28,668 nt of DNA, taken from a virus. The stretch covers positions 57,161 through 85,828 of the IMG/VR virus record IMGVR_UViG_3300002161_000828; one strand, 5' to 3'. Within the stretch, counting starts at the first letter, position 1. Every line of letters begins with the position of its first letter. Shown here piece by piece: positions 20,531 to 27,773 of the stretch. Under the pieces are notes generated by a model that had not been told where the DNA came from, did not search any database, and worked only from the letters and a program-made list of their open reading frames with translations. The translations under genes and the position numbers were made by a program.

Positions 20531-20886
20531 GTTTATTTGGGGCACAAGGATTTGATACCATTATTGGCAAAGGCACTGAATTTTCTGGTAACCTAAACTT
20601 AAATGGCGTGTGCGTGATTGATGGTTTATTTTCTGGCGGTCATATCAAAACGGCTGAAGATAAAACCGGCAAAACACACCTCCTTGTAAATGGCAGCGTT
20701 ACGTGCATTGATATTGTTATGAGTGATGACCTTACTATTTCTGGAAGTATTTCTGCAAAGGAAATTAGAGTTGAGGGCAACCTAATTATCAAGAAGCAAA
20801 GTGTTCTCAAAGCAGATAAAATATTTTATAAATCACTTGCGGTCGAGCCTTCTGCTTCCATTGAAGGACAATTGATTCACCTGTAA
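20527..20886 (+). CDS. Bactofilin (polymer-forming cytoskeletal protein), 119 aa
   Basis: The whole protein is a bactofilin (DUF583) domain: TIIGKGTEFSGNLNLNG near the N-terminus, VIDGLFSGGHIKT, LLVNGSVTCIDIVMSDDLTI, SGSISAKEIRVEGNLIIKK, and SLAVEPSASIEGQL at the end. The roughly 18-residue hydrophobic/glycine periodicity is that of the right-handed beta-helix that stacks end-to-end into filaments without nucleotide. It lacks long N- and C-terminal tails, so it is minimal. Cellular bactofilins shape the envelope, place enzymes and help partition DNA. In a phage it could organise an intracellular or membrane platform. It is coupled to a membrane protein upstream and followed by the PrkA module. 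Confidence 0.88.
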   Translation: MSLFGAQGFDTIIGKGTEFSGNLNLNGVCVIDGLFSGGHIKTAEDKTGKTHLLVNGSVTCIDIVMSDDLTISGSISAKEIRVEGNLIIKKQSVLKADKIFYKSLAVEPSASIEGQLIHL

Positions 20887-20924
20887 TTTTTTGCAAAATT
20901 GTAAAAAATACACCAAAATAGCCG

Positions 20925-20930
20925 TAAATA
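20925..20930 (+). promoter_or_regulatory. Late-promoter-like TAAATA element
   Basis: GCCGTAAATACTTTAAAC lies 34 bases before ATG 20965. The following ACTTTAAA also appears in the 12-bp tandem repeat at 1800. It is the only promoter-like sequence seen before the PrkA-YeaH-SpoVR unit. Confidence 0.42.
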
Positions 20931-20964
20931 CTTTAAACATATCTATATTTCAGAAGGGATTTAA

Positions 20965-22923
20965 ATGACTGCTCTCTCATCTCTTTCCGCCTCATTTGCT
21001 AGTAAATTTGCCCAGCCAGAAATTATTTCGCTGGAACAGTTTCTAGACAGGTGTAAGCAGGATAAAATGACCTATGCAACTGCAGCAGAGAGAATGGTTG
21101 CTGCAATCGGCCAGCCTGAAATTATTGATACGAGTGAAGACGCTCGTCTTTCAAGAATTCACTCAAACAAGAAAATTCGTCTATATCGTTCATTTGCTGA
21201 TTTTTACGGAGCAGAAGATGCAATTGAGCGAATTGCAGCATACTTCCGAAATAGTGCAGCAGGACTAGAAGAGAGCAAGCAAATTCTGTATCTAAAGGGA
21301 CCAGTAGGTGGTGGTAAGTCATCTCTTGCAGAGCGCCTAAAGGCTTTGATGCAGAAGTTTCCAATCTATGTTCTTTATGATGCACAAGAAAATGATGTAG
21401 AAAAGCGGATGTCTCCTGTTCTTGATAGCCCTCTAGGGCTATTCAACCAGTTTGAGCACGGAGAAATGCTTGAGAAGGAATATGGAATTCCACAGCGCTA
21501 CCTTAATACGGTAATGAGTGGGTGGGCTCAGGAAAAATTGAAGGAATTTGACGGTGATATTACCCGCTTTAAGGTAATTAAGGTTTATCCAAATAAGGAC
21601 AGCCAAATCGGCGTGATGAAGGTTGAGCCAGGCGATGAAAACAACCAGGACGTTTCAGTTCTAGTTGGAAAGATTGATATTCGTAAATTGGAAAAATTTC
21701 CTCAGAATCACCCATACGCGTATTCATACAGTGGTGGTCTCAACCGCACTAATCAGGGTTTGATGGATTTTGCTGAAATGTTTAAGGCAAATATCAAGAC
21801 GCTCAACCCATTGCTAATGGCTACACAGGAACACAACTATAACGGCACTGAAGCCATTCCTTCTATGCCTTATACCGGAATTATTATGGCTCACTCAAAT
21901 GAAAGCGAGTGGTTCAATTTCCGCAACAACAAAACTAACGAAGCATTCCTTGACCGGGTTTACATTGTCGATGTACCATACTGCTTGCGAACTATTGAAG
22001 AAATTCTTATCTACGAAAAGATGCTTAAGGTAAGTTCTCTCGCAACTGCACCATGTGCACCTGGAACACTTAAGATGCTGGCACAGTGGAGCATTCTTAC
22101 CCGCCTAAAGAAGCCAGAAAACAGTACCATCTACGCCAAACTTCGCGTTTATAACGGTGATAACGTAAAGGACACCATGCCCAATGCAAAGCCATACGAA
22201 GAGTATCGCGATGCCGCTGGGAATGACGAGGGAATGAAGGGAATGTCTACCCGCTTCGCCTTCAAGGTTCTTTCTGCAACCTATGACCTACGCCCAGAGG
22301 AACAGCAGGCAAACCCTATTGATCTAATGTACGTGCTTGAGGAGAGCGTGAAGAAGGAAAATCTTCCAAAGGAAACGACTGATGAGTACCTTGACTTCAT
22401 CAAGTCACACCTCCAGCCACGCTACTTTGAGTTCCTTGAAAAGGAACTGCGCACAGCCTACCTTGAAAGTTATCGCTCATTTGGTCAGAATATGTTTGAA
22501 CGCTATGTTTTGTTCGCCGAGGCTTGGTTGGCTGACGAACAATGTCGTGACCCTGAGACCCATACTTTACTTGACCGTGAAAATCTCAATAAGAAGTTGG
22601 AAGAGATTGAAAAGGCGGCTGGTATTGTAAATGCCAAGGACTTCCGCAATGAAATCGTTCATTACGTTCTGCGCTACAAGGCAAAGAACGAAGGCAAGTC
22701 ACCATCTTGGGACCAATACGAAAAAATCAAGACCGTAATTGAAAAGCGCATGTTTAGCGCCACTGAGCAGATTATGCCAGTCATTGCATTTGGACCTAAG
22801 CAGGACAAGGACACAGAAGAAAAACACCGCGGTTTCGTTGAGCGAATGCTTGAAAAGGGGTATACTGAAAATCAGACAAAGATTCTAGTTGCTTGGTTTA
22901 CTAACAATAGGAAGGCGGCCTAG
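20965..22923 (+). CDS. prkA: PrkA/YeaG-type AAA+ serine protein kinase, 652 aa
   Basis: ATG 20965 follows AGAAGGGAT. The protein shows the PrkA order: an N-terminal domain (EIISLEQFLDRCKQDKMTY, IHSNKKIRLYRSFADFYG), a Walker A loop LKGPVGGGKSSLAERLK (GPVGGGKS, 112-119), then SPVLDSPLGLF. A sensor/insert region (YSYSGGLNRTNQGLMDFAEM, MPYTGIIMAHSNESEW, FLDRVYIVDVPYC) and the C-terminal PrkA domain (residues 440-650) follow. The length is close to cellular PrkA (about 640). Cellular PrkA/YeaG is an ATP-driven kinase active in starvation and stress, always linked to YeaH and often SpoVR. All three are present here in the usual order. The targets in infection are unknown. A 7-bp hairpin (21425-21442) lies in the coding sequence. 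Confidence 0.95.
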   Translation: MTALSSLSASFASKFAQPEIISLEQFLDRCKQDKMTYATAAERMVAAIGQPEIIDTSEDARLSRIHSNKKIRLYRSFADFYGAEDAIERIAAYFRNSAAGLEESKQILYLKGPVGGGKSSLAERLKALMQKFPIYVLYDAQENDVEKRMSPVLDSPLGLFNQFEHGEMLEKEYGIPQRYLNTVMSGWAQEKLKEFDGDITRFKVIKVYPNKDSQIGVMKVEPGDENNQDVSVLVGKIDIRKLEKFPQNHPYAYSYSGGLNRTNQGLMDFAEMFKANIKTLNPLLMATQEHNYNGTEAIPSMPYTGIIMAHSNESEWFNFRNNKTNEAFLDRVYIVDVPYCLRTIEEILIYEKMLKVSSLATAPCAPGTLKMLAQWSILTRLKKPENSTIYAKLRVYNGDNVKDTMPNAKPYEEYRDAAGNDEGMKGMSTRFAFKVLSATYDLRPEEQQANPIDLMYVLEESVKKENLPKETTDEYLDFIKSHLQPRYFEFLEKELRTAYLESYRSFGQNMFERYVLFAEAWLADEQCRDPETHTLLDRENLNKKLEEIEKAAGIVNAKDFRNEIVHYVLRYKAKNEGKSPSWDQYEKIKTVIEKRMFSATEQIMPVIAFGPKQDKDTEEKHRGFVERMLEKGYTENQTKILVAWFTNNRKAA

Positions 22924-22944
22924 TAACATTCTGGAGGACTGAAT

Positions 22945-23148
22945 ATGAAGATTTTATCTAATATCACAAGCAAGTTTTATTCTTGGCTAGATGGTCTGAG
23001 CAACAGAGGCAAGGCATATGCTTTTCTATTGGCAACTTTTGGTTGGATTCCTTTTATGTTTGGAAATTCACTTGCCATTTGGTCAGTAGGATACACTTGG
23101 TTTTGCGCTACTGGCATTTTCTATACGCTTCTATTTCTAAGGGGCTAA
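22945..23148 (+). CDS. Small membrane protein inside the PrkA module, 67 aa
   Basis: ATG 22945 follows TGGAGGAC (22932-22939), a strong SD. Residues 1-22 are amphipathic and basic (ILSNITSKFYSWLDGLSNRG); two hydrophobic segments follow (AYAFLLATFGWIPFMFG and LAIWSVGYTWFCATGIFYTL), rich in Trp and Phe. This two-helix membrane protein is not part of the bacterial PrkA-YeaH-SpoVR operon as I know it. It lies 21 bases after prkA and one base before yeaH, so it is probably translated with them. It may anchor the module at the membrane. No family recognised. Confidence 0.7.
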   Translation: MKILSNITSKFYSWLDGLSNRGKAYAFLLATFGWIPFMFGNSLAIWSVGYTWFCATGIFYTLLFLRG

Positions 23149-23149
23149 T

Positions 23150-24514
23150 ATGACTTTACCGTCAACGACTTTCATTTTCGTTGATAGACGCAAAACTAGC
23201 AGAGGCAAGTCACTTAATAATCGTTCTAAATTACTGGCACGGATTAAAGATAGTATTCGTCAATCAAAGCCAGTAGATATCGATGCTGGAGGAGTAAAGG
23301 CGGCTGGAGGTCAATCTTCCTCTAAGTCGTTTATCAATCCGGTGAAGATTGCGAAGGACGCACTTCATGAGCCTACCTTCCGCTACGATTCATCAACTGG
23401 AAACTACGAAAGCATACTCATTGGAAATGACCGTTGGGAAAGAGGTGATAAGTTTATTATTGACCGAAGTGGTGGTGGCAGAGGTGGCAGAGGAAATGGT
23501 TCCGGACCTGGCGAAGATGGCGAAGATGATTTTATTGTCAATATTAGTCGCTCAGAATTCTTTGATGTTTTCTTTGAAGACTGCGAACTACCTGATCTTC
23601 TTGAAACAAATGAAAAGGACCTGCCTGAAGCAGTATGGAAGCCTGCAGGTTTTCAGAAGGAAGGCAATGCTGCTCAACTTAGTGTAATTCGCTCATTTAG
23701 AAATTCAATTGGGCGGCGACGTGCCGTCGCCGCCGAAAGCCGTGAAGAACTTGCTGCACTTGAAAAAGAACTAGAAAAAATTGAAGAATTTCTTTCTGGA
23801 AATCCGATAAGCGCAAGTTACGAAGCACGTCGAAAAGATGTTATCCAGCGCATTGAAGAACTAAAGTCAAAAATTTCAATTATTCCATTCTTTGAAAAAG
23901 TTGATCTTCGCTACAAAAAGAGCGAGCGTATTCAGGTAAAGCAGGCTGACGCGGTTCTTGTGATGGTGATGGACATTAGCGGCTCTATGGATGAGAATAA
24001 GAAGCGAGTTGCCAGAAAATTCTTTTCACTGCAGTATGCCTTCATCAAGAGGAAATATCCAAACACCGATCTTATCTTTATCGCTCACACTGATGGTGCG
24101 GAGGAGATGACTGAAGAGGATTTCTTTACTACACGAAAGAGCGGTGGTACCATTGTTTCCCCAGCATTTAAACTTGCGCACGATATCATTAAGACACGAT
24201 ATGATATTCAGCAAACAAATATCTATCTTTCATATGCGGGAGATGGCGATAACTGGGACTCTGATAATCCACAGGTAATTGCAGAACTTGAAGAGAACGG
24301 GCTGATTGCTAAACTGCGTCATGCTGTCTATGTACAGGTAGGTATGTCTATTGCTGGTACCTTTAACTACGCCTCTGGAGTTTCACTTTGGAATGTAATG
24401 ACGTCAATTTCGCGTACAAATCCAAAGATGCATGCTATCAAGATCGGAGAAGATAGCGCAGTCTTTAGCGCCTTCCGTTCAATATATGCAAAGAAGCCAA
24501 AGGCATCAGCATGA
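23150..24514 (+). CDS. yeaH: YeaH/DUF444 protein with VWA-like domain, 454 aa
   Basis: The N-terminus FVDRRKTSRGKSLNNRSKLL is the classic YeaH opening. A Gly/Arg/Asp-rich linker follows (about 106-128), then a charged helical middle. The VWA-like core has VLVMVMDISGSMDENKK with metal residues Asp275, Ser277 and Ser279, then IFIAHTDGAEEM and FFTTRKSGGTIVSPAF and GDGDNWDSDN. Cellular YeaH is about 425 aa and is thought to work with PrkA; DUF444 proteins always neighbour it. The start is one base after the small membrane gene. A very GC-rich 10-bp hairpin (23712-23734) sits within the coding sequence and breaks the local AT bias. The stop overlaps the next short ORF (ATGA). Confidence 0.93.
   Translation: MTLPSTTFIFVDRRKTSRGKSLNNRSKLLARIKDSIRQSKPVDIDAGGVKAAGGQSSSKSFINPVKIAKDALHEPTFRYDSSTGNYESILIGNDRWERGDKFIIDRSGGGRGGRGNGSGPGEDGEDDFIVNISRSEFFDVFFEDCELPDLLETNEKDLPEAVWKPAGFQKEGNAAQLSVIRSFRNSIGRRRAVAAESREELAALEKELEKIEEFLSGNPISASYEARRKDVIQRIEELKSKISIIPFFEKVDLRYKKSERIQVKQADAVLVMVMDISGSMDENKKRVARKFFSLQYAFIKRKYPNTDLIFIAHTDGAEEMTEEDFFTTRKSGGTIVSPAFKLAHDIIKTRYDIQQTNIYLSYAGDGDNWDSDNPQVIAELEENGLIAKLRHAVYVQVGMSIAGTFNYASGVSLWNVMTSISRTNPKMHAIKIGEDSAVFSAFRSIYAKKPKASA
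23712..23734 (+). other. GC-rich intragenic hairpin in yeaH
   Basis: GGCGGCGACG (23712-23721), loop TGC, CGTCGCCGCC (23725-23734) make a perfect 10-bp stem, nine of its pairs GC. It encodes part of a basic turn (GRRRAVAAE). Such a stable structure in an AT-rich gene could pause ribosomes, end a transcript, or mark RNA processing. Confidence 0.75.
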
Positions 24515-24627
24515 ATGTCACTTATCTAGCAGAAGCCTTTTTTGATAAAATCGATTTTCACTGGCAACAAGAGGTTAGAGAAGCAGTTGGGGTAGGTCTA
24601 TTCCCATCAATTCAAAGGAAGTCATGA
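24511..24627 (+). CDS. Micro-ORF between yeaH and spoVR, 38 aa
   Basis: ATG 24511 overlaps the yeaH stop (ATGA) and its own stop overlaps the spoVR ATG (ATGA at 24624-24627), so it bridges the two genes with no untranslated base. The peptide begins MNVTYLAEAFFDKIDFHWQQ and continues VREAVGVGLFPSIQRKS: soluble, one helix, no motif. The double four-base overlap is the best evidence for translation. It may simply keep ribosomes flowing into spoVR or make a small partner. Confidence 0.6.
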   Translation: MNVTYLAEAFFDKIDFHWQQEVREAVGVGLFPSIQRKS

Positions 24628-26108
24628 GCACACCACTTTACATCACATCCCGTACTGACTGGTCACCTGCGCTAATTGAGCAAATTTACATGGAATGCGA
24701 AAAAATTGCGCATGAAGAATTAGAATTAAAAGGTCTTTTATATCCTAATGCTATTGAAATCATAAGTGCGGAGCAAATGCTGGATGCATATGCTTCTATT
24801 GGTCTTCCAATTAACTATAATCACTGGTCATTTGGAAAAGAATTTCTAAAAAATGAAAAGGCATATCAGACAGGACGAATGGGTTTAGCATATGAAATTG
24901 TAATTAACTCTGACCCCTGCATCTCTTATCTTATGGAAGAAAACAGCATGCTGCAGCAGACAATGGTGATTGCGCACGCCGCGTTTGGGCATAATGCAGT
25001 TTTTCGTAATAACGAGACCTTCAAACAATGGACAAATGCTGGTTCAATTATTGACTACATGATTTTTGCGCGTGACTATATTCGCCAATGCGAGCAACGT
25101 TATGGTGAAGATGAAGTTGAAATGGTGCTAGATGCAGCACACGCACTGGCACCTCACGGCATCGATAAGTTTAAGCGCAAGCATCGCCCAAAGTTAAGTG
25201 AAGAGGCTAGGCTTAAGGTGCTAATGGAACGTGAAGAGAAGCGGCAGCAAGAACTAGACATTATTCTTAAGCGCACAAGTTCCATCGACCCTGAGCTTGA
25301 TAGGGAAGATGAAGATAAAATGGAGGAAGAGGAAAATCTTCTGTACTTCATTATGAAGAAGTCTCCTTCTTTAGAACAGTGGAAGCGTGAAATTTTAAGA
25401 ATTGTCTACAAGGTAAACCAGTATTTTTACCCACAGGCGCAGACAAAGAACCTGAATGAAGGGTATGCCTCATTCTGCCACTACTACATTATGACGCGCT
25501 TGGAAGAAAAGGGGATTCTATCACCAGATGCCTTCATGGCGTTCCTTGATTTTCACTCAGGTGTAATTTATCAGCCAAGTTATAATTCACGTCACTACAG
25601 TGGTATCAATCCTTACGCACTTGGCTTTGCCATCCTGCAGGACGTAAAGCGCATCTGTGAAAACCCAACTGATGAAGATAAAGAGTGGATGCCTCATCTT
25701 ATTGGTAGGCGATGGCAAGATGTGGTAAAGGAAGCAGTATTTGAGCATCGAGATGACAGTTTTATTCAGCAATATCTATCACCTAAAGTTATTCGTGACT
25801 TGAAGCTGTTTAGCATTAGGGTTGATCCTCCTCCTGATGAAGATGAGGAAGAAGAAGACTATGCACTAGTTACAGAAATTCATGATGAAATTGGATATAA
25901 AAATATTCGAATTGCCTTGGCTCGTACTATGGAGAGAATTAACTATGTTCCTCAAATAAAGGTGGTGGGTGCCGACCTTGAAGGTGACCGCACGCTTCAT
26001 CTAAAGTATGAACAATATATGGATAGAGACCTCAATTTACTTGATGCGGATATTGTAACCGATTACGTAGATTATCTCTGGGGGTATGAAGTCCAGTTAG
26101 AGTGCTAA
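24624..26108 (+). CDS. spoVR: SpoVR/YcgB family protein, 494 aa
   Basis: AAAGGA (24614-24619) precedes ATG 24624. The N-terminal half carries the SpoVR landmarks: LPINYNHWSFGKEF, MGLAYEIVINSDPCISYLME, and MVIAHAAFGHNAVFRNN. Conserved acidic and basic segments follow, then LNEGYASFCHYYIM (residues about 277-290), YSGINPYALGFAIL and the C-terminal VTDYVDYLWGYEV. The length (494) matches YcgB/SpoVR (about 500-550). The role in bacteria is linked to the PrkA-YeaH module, spore cortex formation in Bacillus and starvation in enterobacteria, but the reaction is unknown. The His/Glu pattern (HxxxGH, NEGxASxxH) looks like a possible metal site. The stop overlaps the convergent desaturase gene by four bases. 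Confidence 0.94.
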   Translation: MSTPLYITSRTDWSPALIEQIYMECEKIAHEELELKGLLYPNAIEIISAEQMLDAYASIGLPINYNHWSFGKEFLKNEKAYQTGRMGLAYEIVINSDPCISYLMEENSMLQQTMVIAHAAFGHNAVFRNNETFKQWTNAGSIIDYMIFARDYIRQCEQRYGEDEVEMVLDAAHALAPHGIDKFKRKHRPKLSEEARLKVLMEREEKRQQELDIILKRTSSIDPELDREDEDKMEEEENLLYFIMKKSPSLEQWKREILRIVYKVNQYFYPQAQTKNLNEGYASFCHYYIMTRLEEKGILSPDAFMAFLDFHSGVIYQPSYNSRHYSGINPYALGFAILQDVKRICENPTDEDKEWMPHLIGRRWQDVVKEAVFEHRDDSFIQQYLSPKVIRDLKLFSIRVDPPPDEDEEEEDYALVTEIHDEIGYKNIRIALARTMERINYVPQIKVVGADLEGDRTLHLKYEQYMDRDLNLLDADIVTDYVDYLWGYEVQLEC

Positions 26109-26842
26109 ACAGAAATAAGTCTTATAAAGAAAAATCCAGCATCTAAAGACCCAAATCGAATAGATTTTGGGCTGTCATGATGTTGTCTATGAAGCCACTC
26201 ACCACCAGTAAACATCAATGCTTCCATTATCGGAAGGTTTCTTGGTCCTTTGCTTCCATGCGCAAATACCTGGTGAAATGAACCAACGAAGTGAAGCCAA
26301 AAAAGTGGAATGAGATAGCAAAATACCAATGCCCAAGGTGAAATAATAAAGAGAAAAAGACACGTTAAAGCGATCACCAATGTATAGTACCGGTGAAGAA
26401 ATCGATGCAGCGGTTGTCTATAAAGTCTGACTAGAACTTTTTTGTTGAATTCTGTCTTTCTATTTTTCTTCCAGAAAAGATACCTCCAACCCGTATAGTG
26501 TGGGTCTTTTTCAGTATCAGCGTATCGATGGTGAGAAGTGTGCATAGCACACCACTGTACAGTTGAGCCATACATAGCCAATGTTCCTACGTATGCCAAC
26601 AAATATTCCCAAAAATGATTGGTCCTAAATGACATGTGACAAAATAGGCGATGCATTCCTACAGTTACACCCATTAGAATAACGAATGTAAAGACTAAAG
26701 TTGCTAAAAGCCAAAGTGGAGAAACACCTAAGAAAATTAGACCATATGCCCCTATGCCTACTGCTCCCAACCCAGCATATGACGCGAGTGGCGTATAAAT
26801 CAGCCTATGATTGAATAGTTTGTCTAGATGGCGCTGTAGCAT
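26105..26842 (-). CDS. Fatty acid desaturase, class I, copy 2 (245 aa)
   Basis: The histidine boxes are intact: HRLFCH (64-69), HTSHH (101-105) and HRQHH (218-222) within FTGGEWLHRQHHDS. YADTEKDPH after box 2 and FHQVFAHG before box 3 are typical of acyl-lipid/acyl-CoA delta-9 desaturases. Hydrophobic segments lie at about 23-45, 46-62, 82-97 and 155-188. It shares only the boxes and general plan with the copy at 11010, which has HRSQAH, HRKHH and HNNHH, so the two probably differ in substrate or position of attack. The gene ends a minus-strand unit (27709, 27362, 26842) behind a perfect TATAAATA. The start overlaps the upstream gene by 38 bases; ATG 26842 is the natural start. Confidence 0.9.
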   Translation of the reverse strand: MLQRHLDKLFNHRLIYTPLASYAGLGAVGIGAYGLIFLGVSPLWLLATLVFTFVILMGVTVGMHRLFCHMSFRTNHFWEYLLAYVGTLAMYGSTVQWCAMHTSHHRYADTEKDPHYTGWRYLFWKKNRKTEFNKKVLVRLYRQPLHRFLHRYYTLVIALTCLFLFIISPWALVFCYLIPLFWLHFVGSFHQVFAHGSKGPRNLPIMEALMFTGGEWLHRQHHDSPKSIRFGSLDAGFFFIRLISV

Positions 26843-27362
26843 TTGAAAAATCCAATAAAATTACTTGCTCTGAGAGGGCTTCTATAGTAGCAGAGTTTGA
26901 TACAACTGAAAACGTTTTTTCCTCTGTAAAAATCTTGTCATTTACCTTTACTTCGCCTAAACATACCAGTGCTTTAAACCCCGCACTAGCATTTTGCTGT
27001 TGCTCTTTATGGAGAACTATTTTTGACACATTTGGAAGTTGATTTTTGTTTCCAGCAAATCCAGAAAAAATGCAAACACGTGTAGTAGGCTCAACGTATT
27101 TAAGTGTGAATTCTCCGTTTAGCCCAACTAGATCATGCTCAGAGGAAAGGATTCCAGGTACTCTATCTCCGCGCCTTTCGCCGTCAAGATAAAATTCAGC
27201 ACGCCCTTTAGTAAAAAGGGTAAGTGCTTCTGTCATCATCTTATCGCCGCCTACTACCTGCCAGGAGCCTTCAGGAAAATCCCGAAAGGTAACTACCCAG
27301 CCAAATGCTCGCTTTACTCTGGTTTCATCAAGGCGCCTTGCATTGTGCAAGGTCTCTTTCAC
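26805..27362 (-). CDS. Cupin-like hypothetical protein, 185 aa
   Basis: ATG 27362 overlaps the stop of the upstream gene (ATGA at 27359-27362). The protein is beta-rich: FGWVVTFRDFPEGSWQVVGG, LTLFTKGRAEFYLDGERR, LVGLNGEFTLKYVEPTTRV, GFKALVCLGEVKVNDKIF, and EEKTFSVVSNSATIEAL. It looks like one or two cupin-like jelly-roll sheets, but no clear metal triad is visible. Its 3' end overlaps the desaturase start by 38 bases. The position after a small tail-fibre-adjacent protein makes a virion or assembly role as likely as a metabolic one. Confidence is high for coding and low for function. Confidence 0.7.
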   Translation of the reverse strand: MKETLHNARRLDETRVKRAFGWVVTFRDFPEGSWQVVGGDKMMTEALTLFTKGRAEFYLDGERRGDRVPGILSSEHDLVGLNGEFTLKYVEPTTRVCIFSGFAGNKNQLPNVSKIVLHKEQQQNASAGFKALVCLGEVKVNDKIFTEEKTFSVVSNSATIEALSEQVILLDFSNATAPSRQTIQS

Positions 27363-27709
27363 ACCTGTGCTTCCCGCATTTCCTCAAGAACTGAATAAAC
27401 AACGGCGCGAATGTATTCCTCATTCAGGCTACCTGAAAGAGAAGGTACCTCGCTTGCTGGAGCAACACCTGCAGTAGGAGAAATAATAACGTGCGAGCCT
27501 GTCATTCCAACTTCAACTGCAGCCAACTGCGCTTCAGATCTTTCCCACTCTGACACAGGAGCGTACATCTTGACCCATTCTGCAATGTCCTGGTCGGCAG
27601 GAGGCACTGGTAGGTTATAGACCATTGAAGATCCGTTGTAGGTGTATTCAACAAGCATTGTTCCCTGCGCTTGTTCAACGTGATTAATTTTCCATTCAAA
27701 TTGCTTCAT
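27359..27709 (-). CDS. Hypothetical protein beside the tail fibre, 116 aa
   Basis: On the minus strand GGAGATCTAAA precedes ATG 27709, and a perfect TATAAATA lies 28 bases upstream, so the gene is expressed late. The N-terminal half (MKQFEWKINHVEQAQGTMLV, EYTYNGSSMVYNLPVPP) is beta-rich; a helical part with acidic and Trp residues follows (DIAEWVKMYAPVSEWERSEA), then a Ser/Pro/Gly linker and a C-terminal helix (NEEYIRAVVYSVLEEMREA). A tail-fibre chaperone or small baseplate/fibre accessory is plausible from its place directly after the fibre gene. No family motif is certain. Confidence 0.68.
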   Translation of the reverse strand: MKQFEWKINHVEQAQGTMLVEYTYNGSSMVYNLPVPPADQDIAEWVKMYAPVSEWERSEAQLAAVEVGMTGSHVIISPTAGVAPASEVPSLSGSLNEEYIRAVVYSVLEEMREAQV

Positions 27710-27737
27710 TTTAGATCTCCATCATATGATTGATTTT

Positions 27738-27745
27738 ATTTATAT
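27738..27745 (-). promoter_or_regulatory. Perfect T4-type late promoter TATAAATA
   Basis: On the minus strand the sequence reads GCGAATATAAATAAAATC, with TATAAATA exactly at 27738-27745, the full T4 late consensus. It is 28 bases before ATG 27709 in the 64-base gap after the tail-fibre gene. This is the best of the eleven copies in the window. Confidence 0.7.
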
Positions 27746-27773
27746 TCGCTGGTGTCTGCCTTTAAGATAAAAA

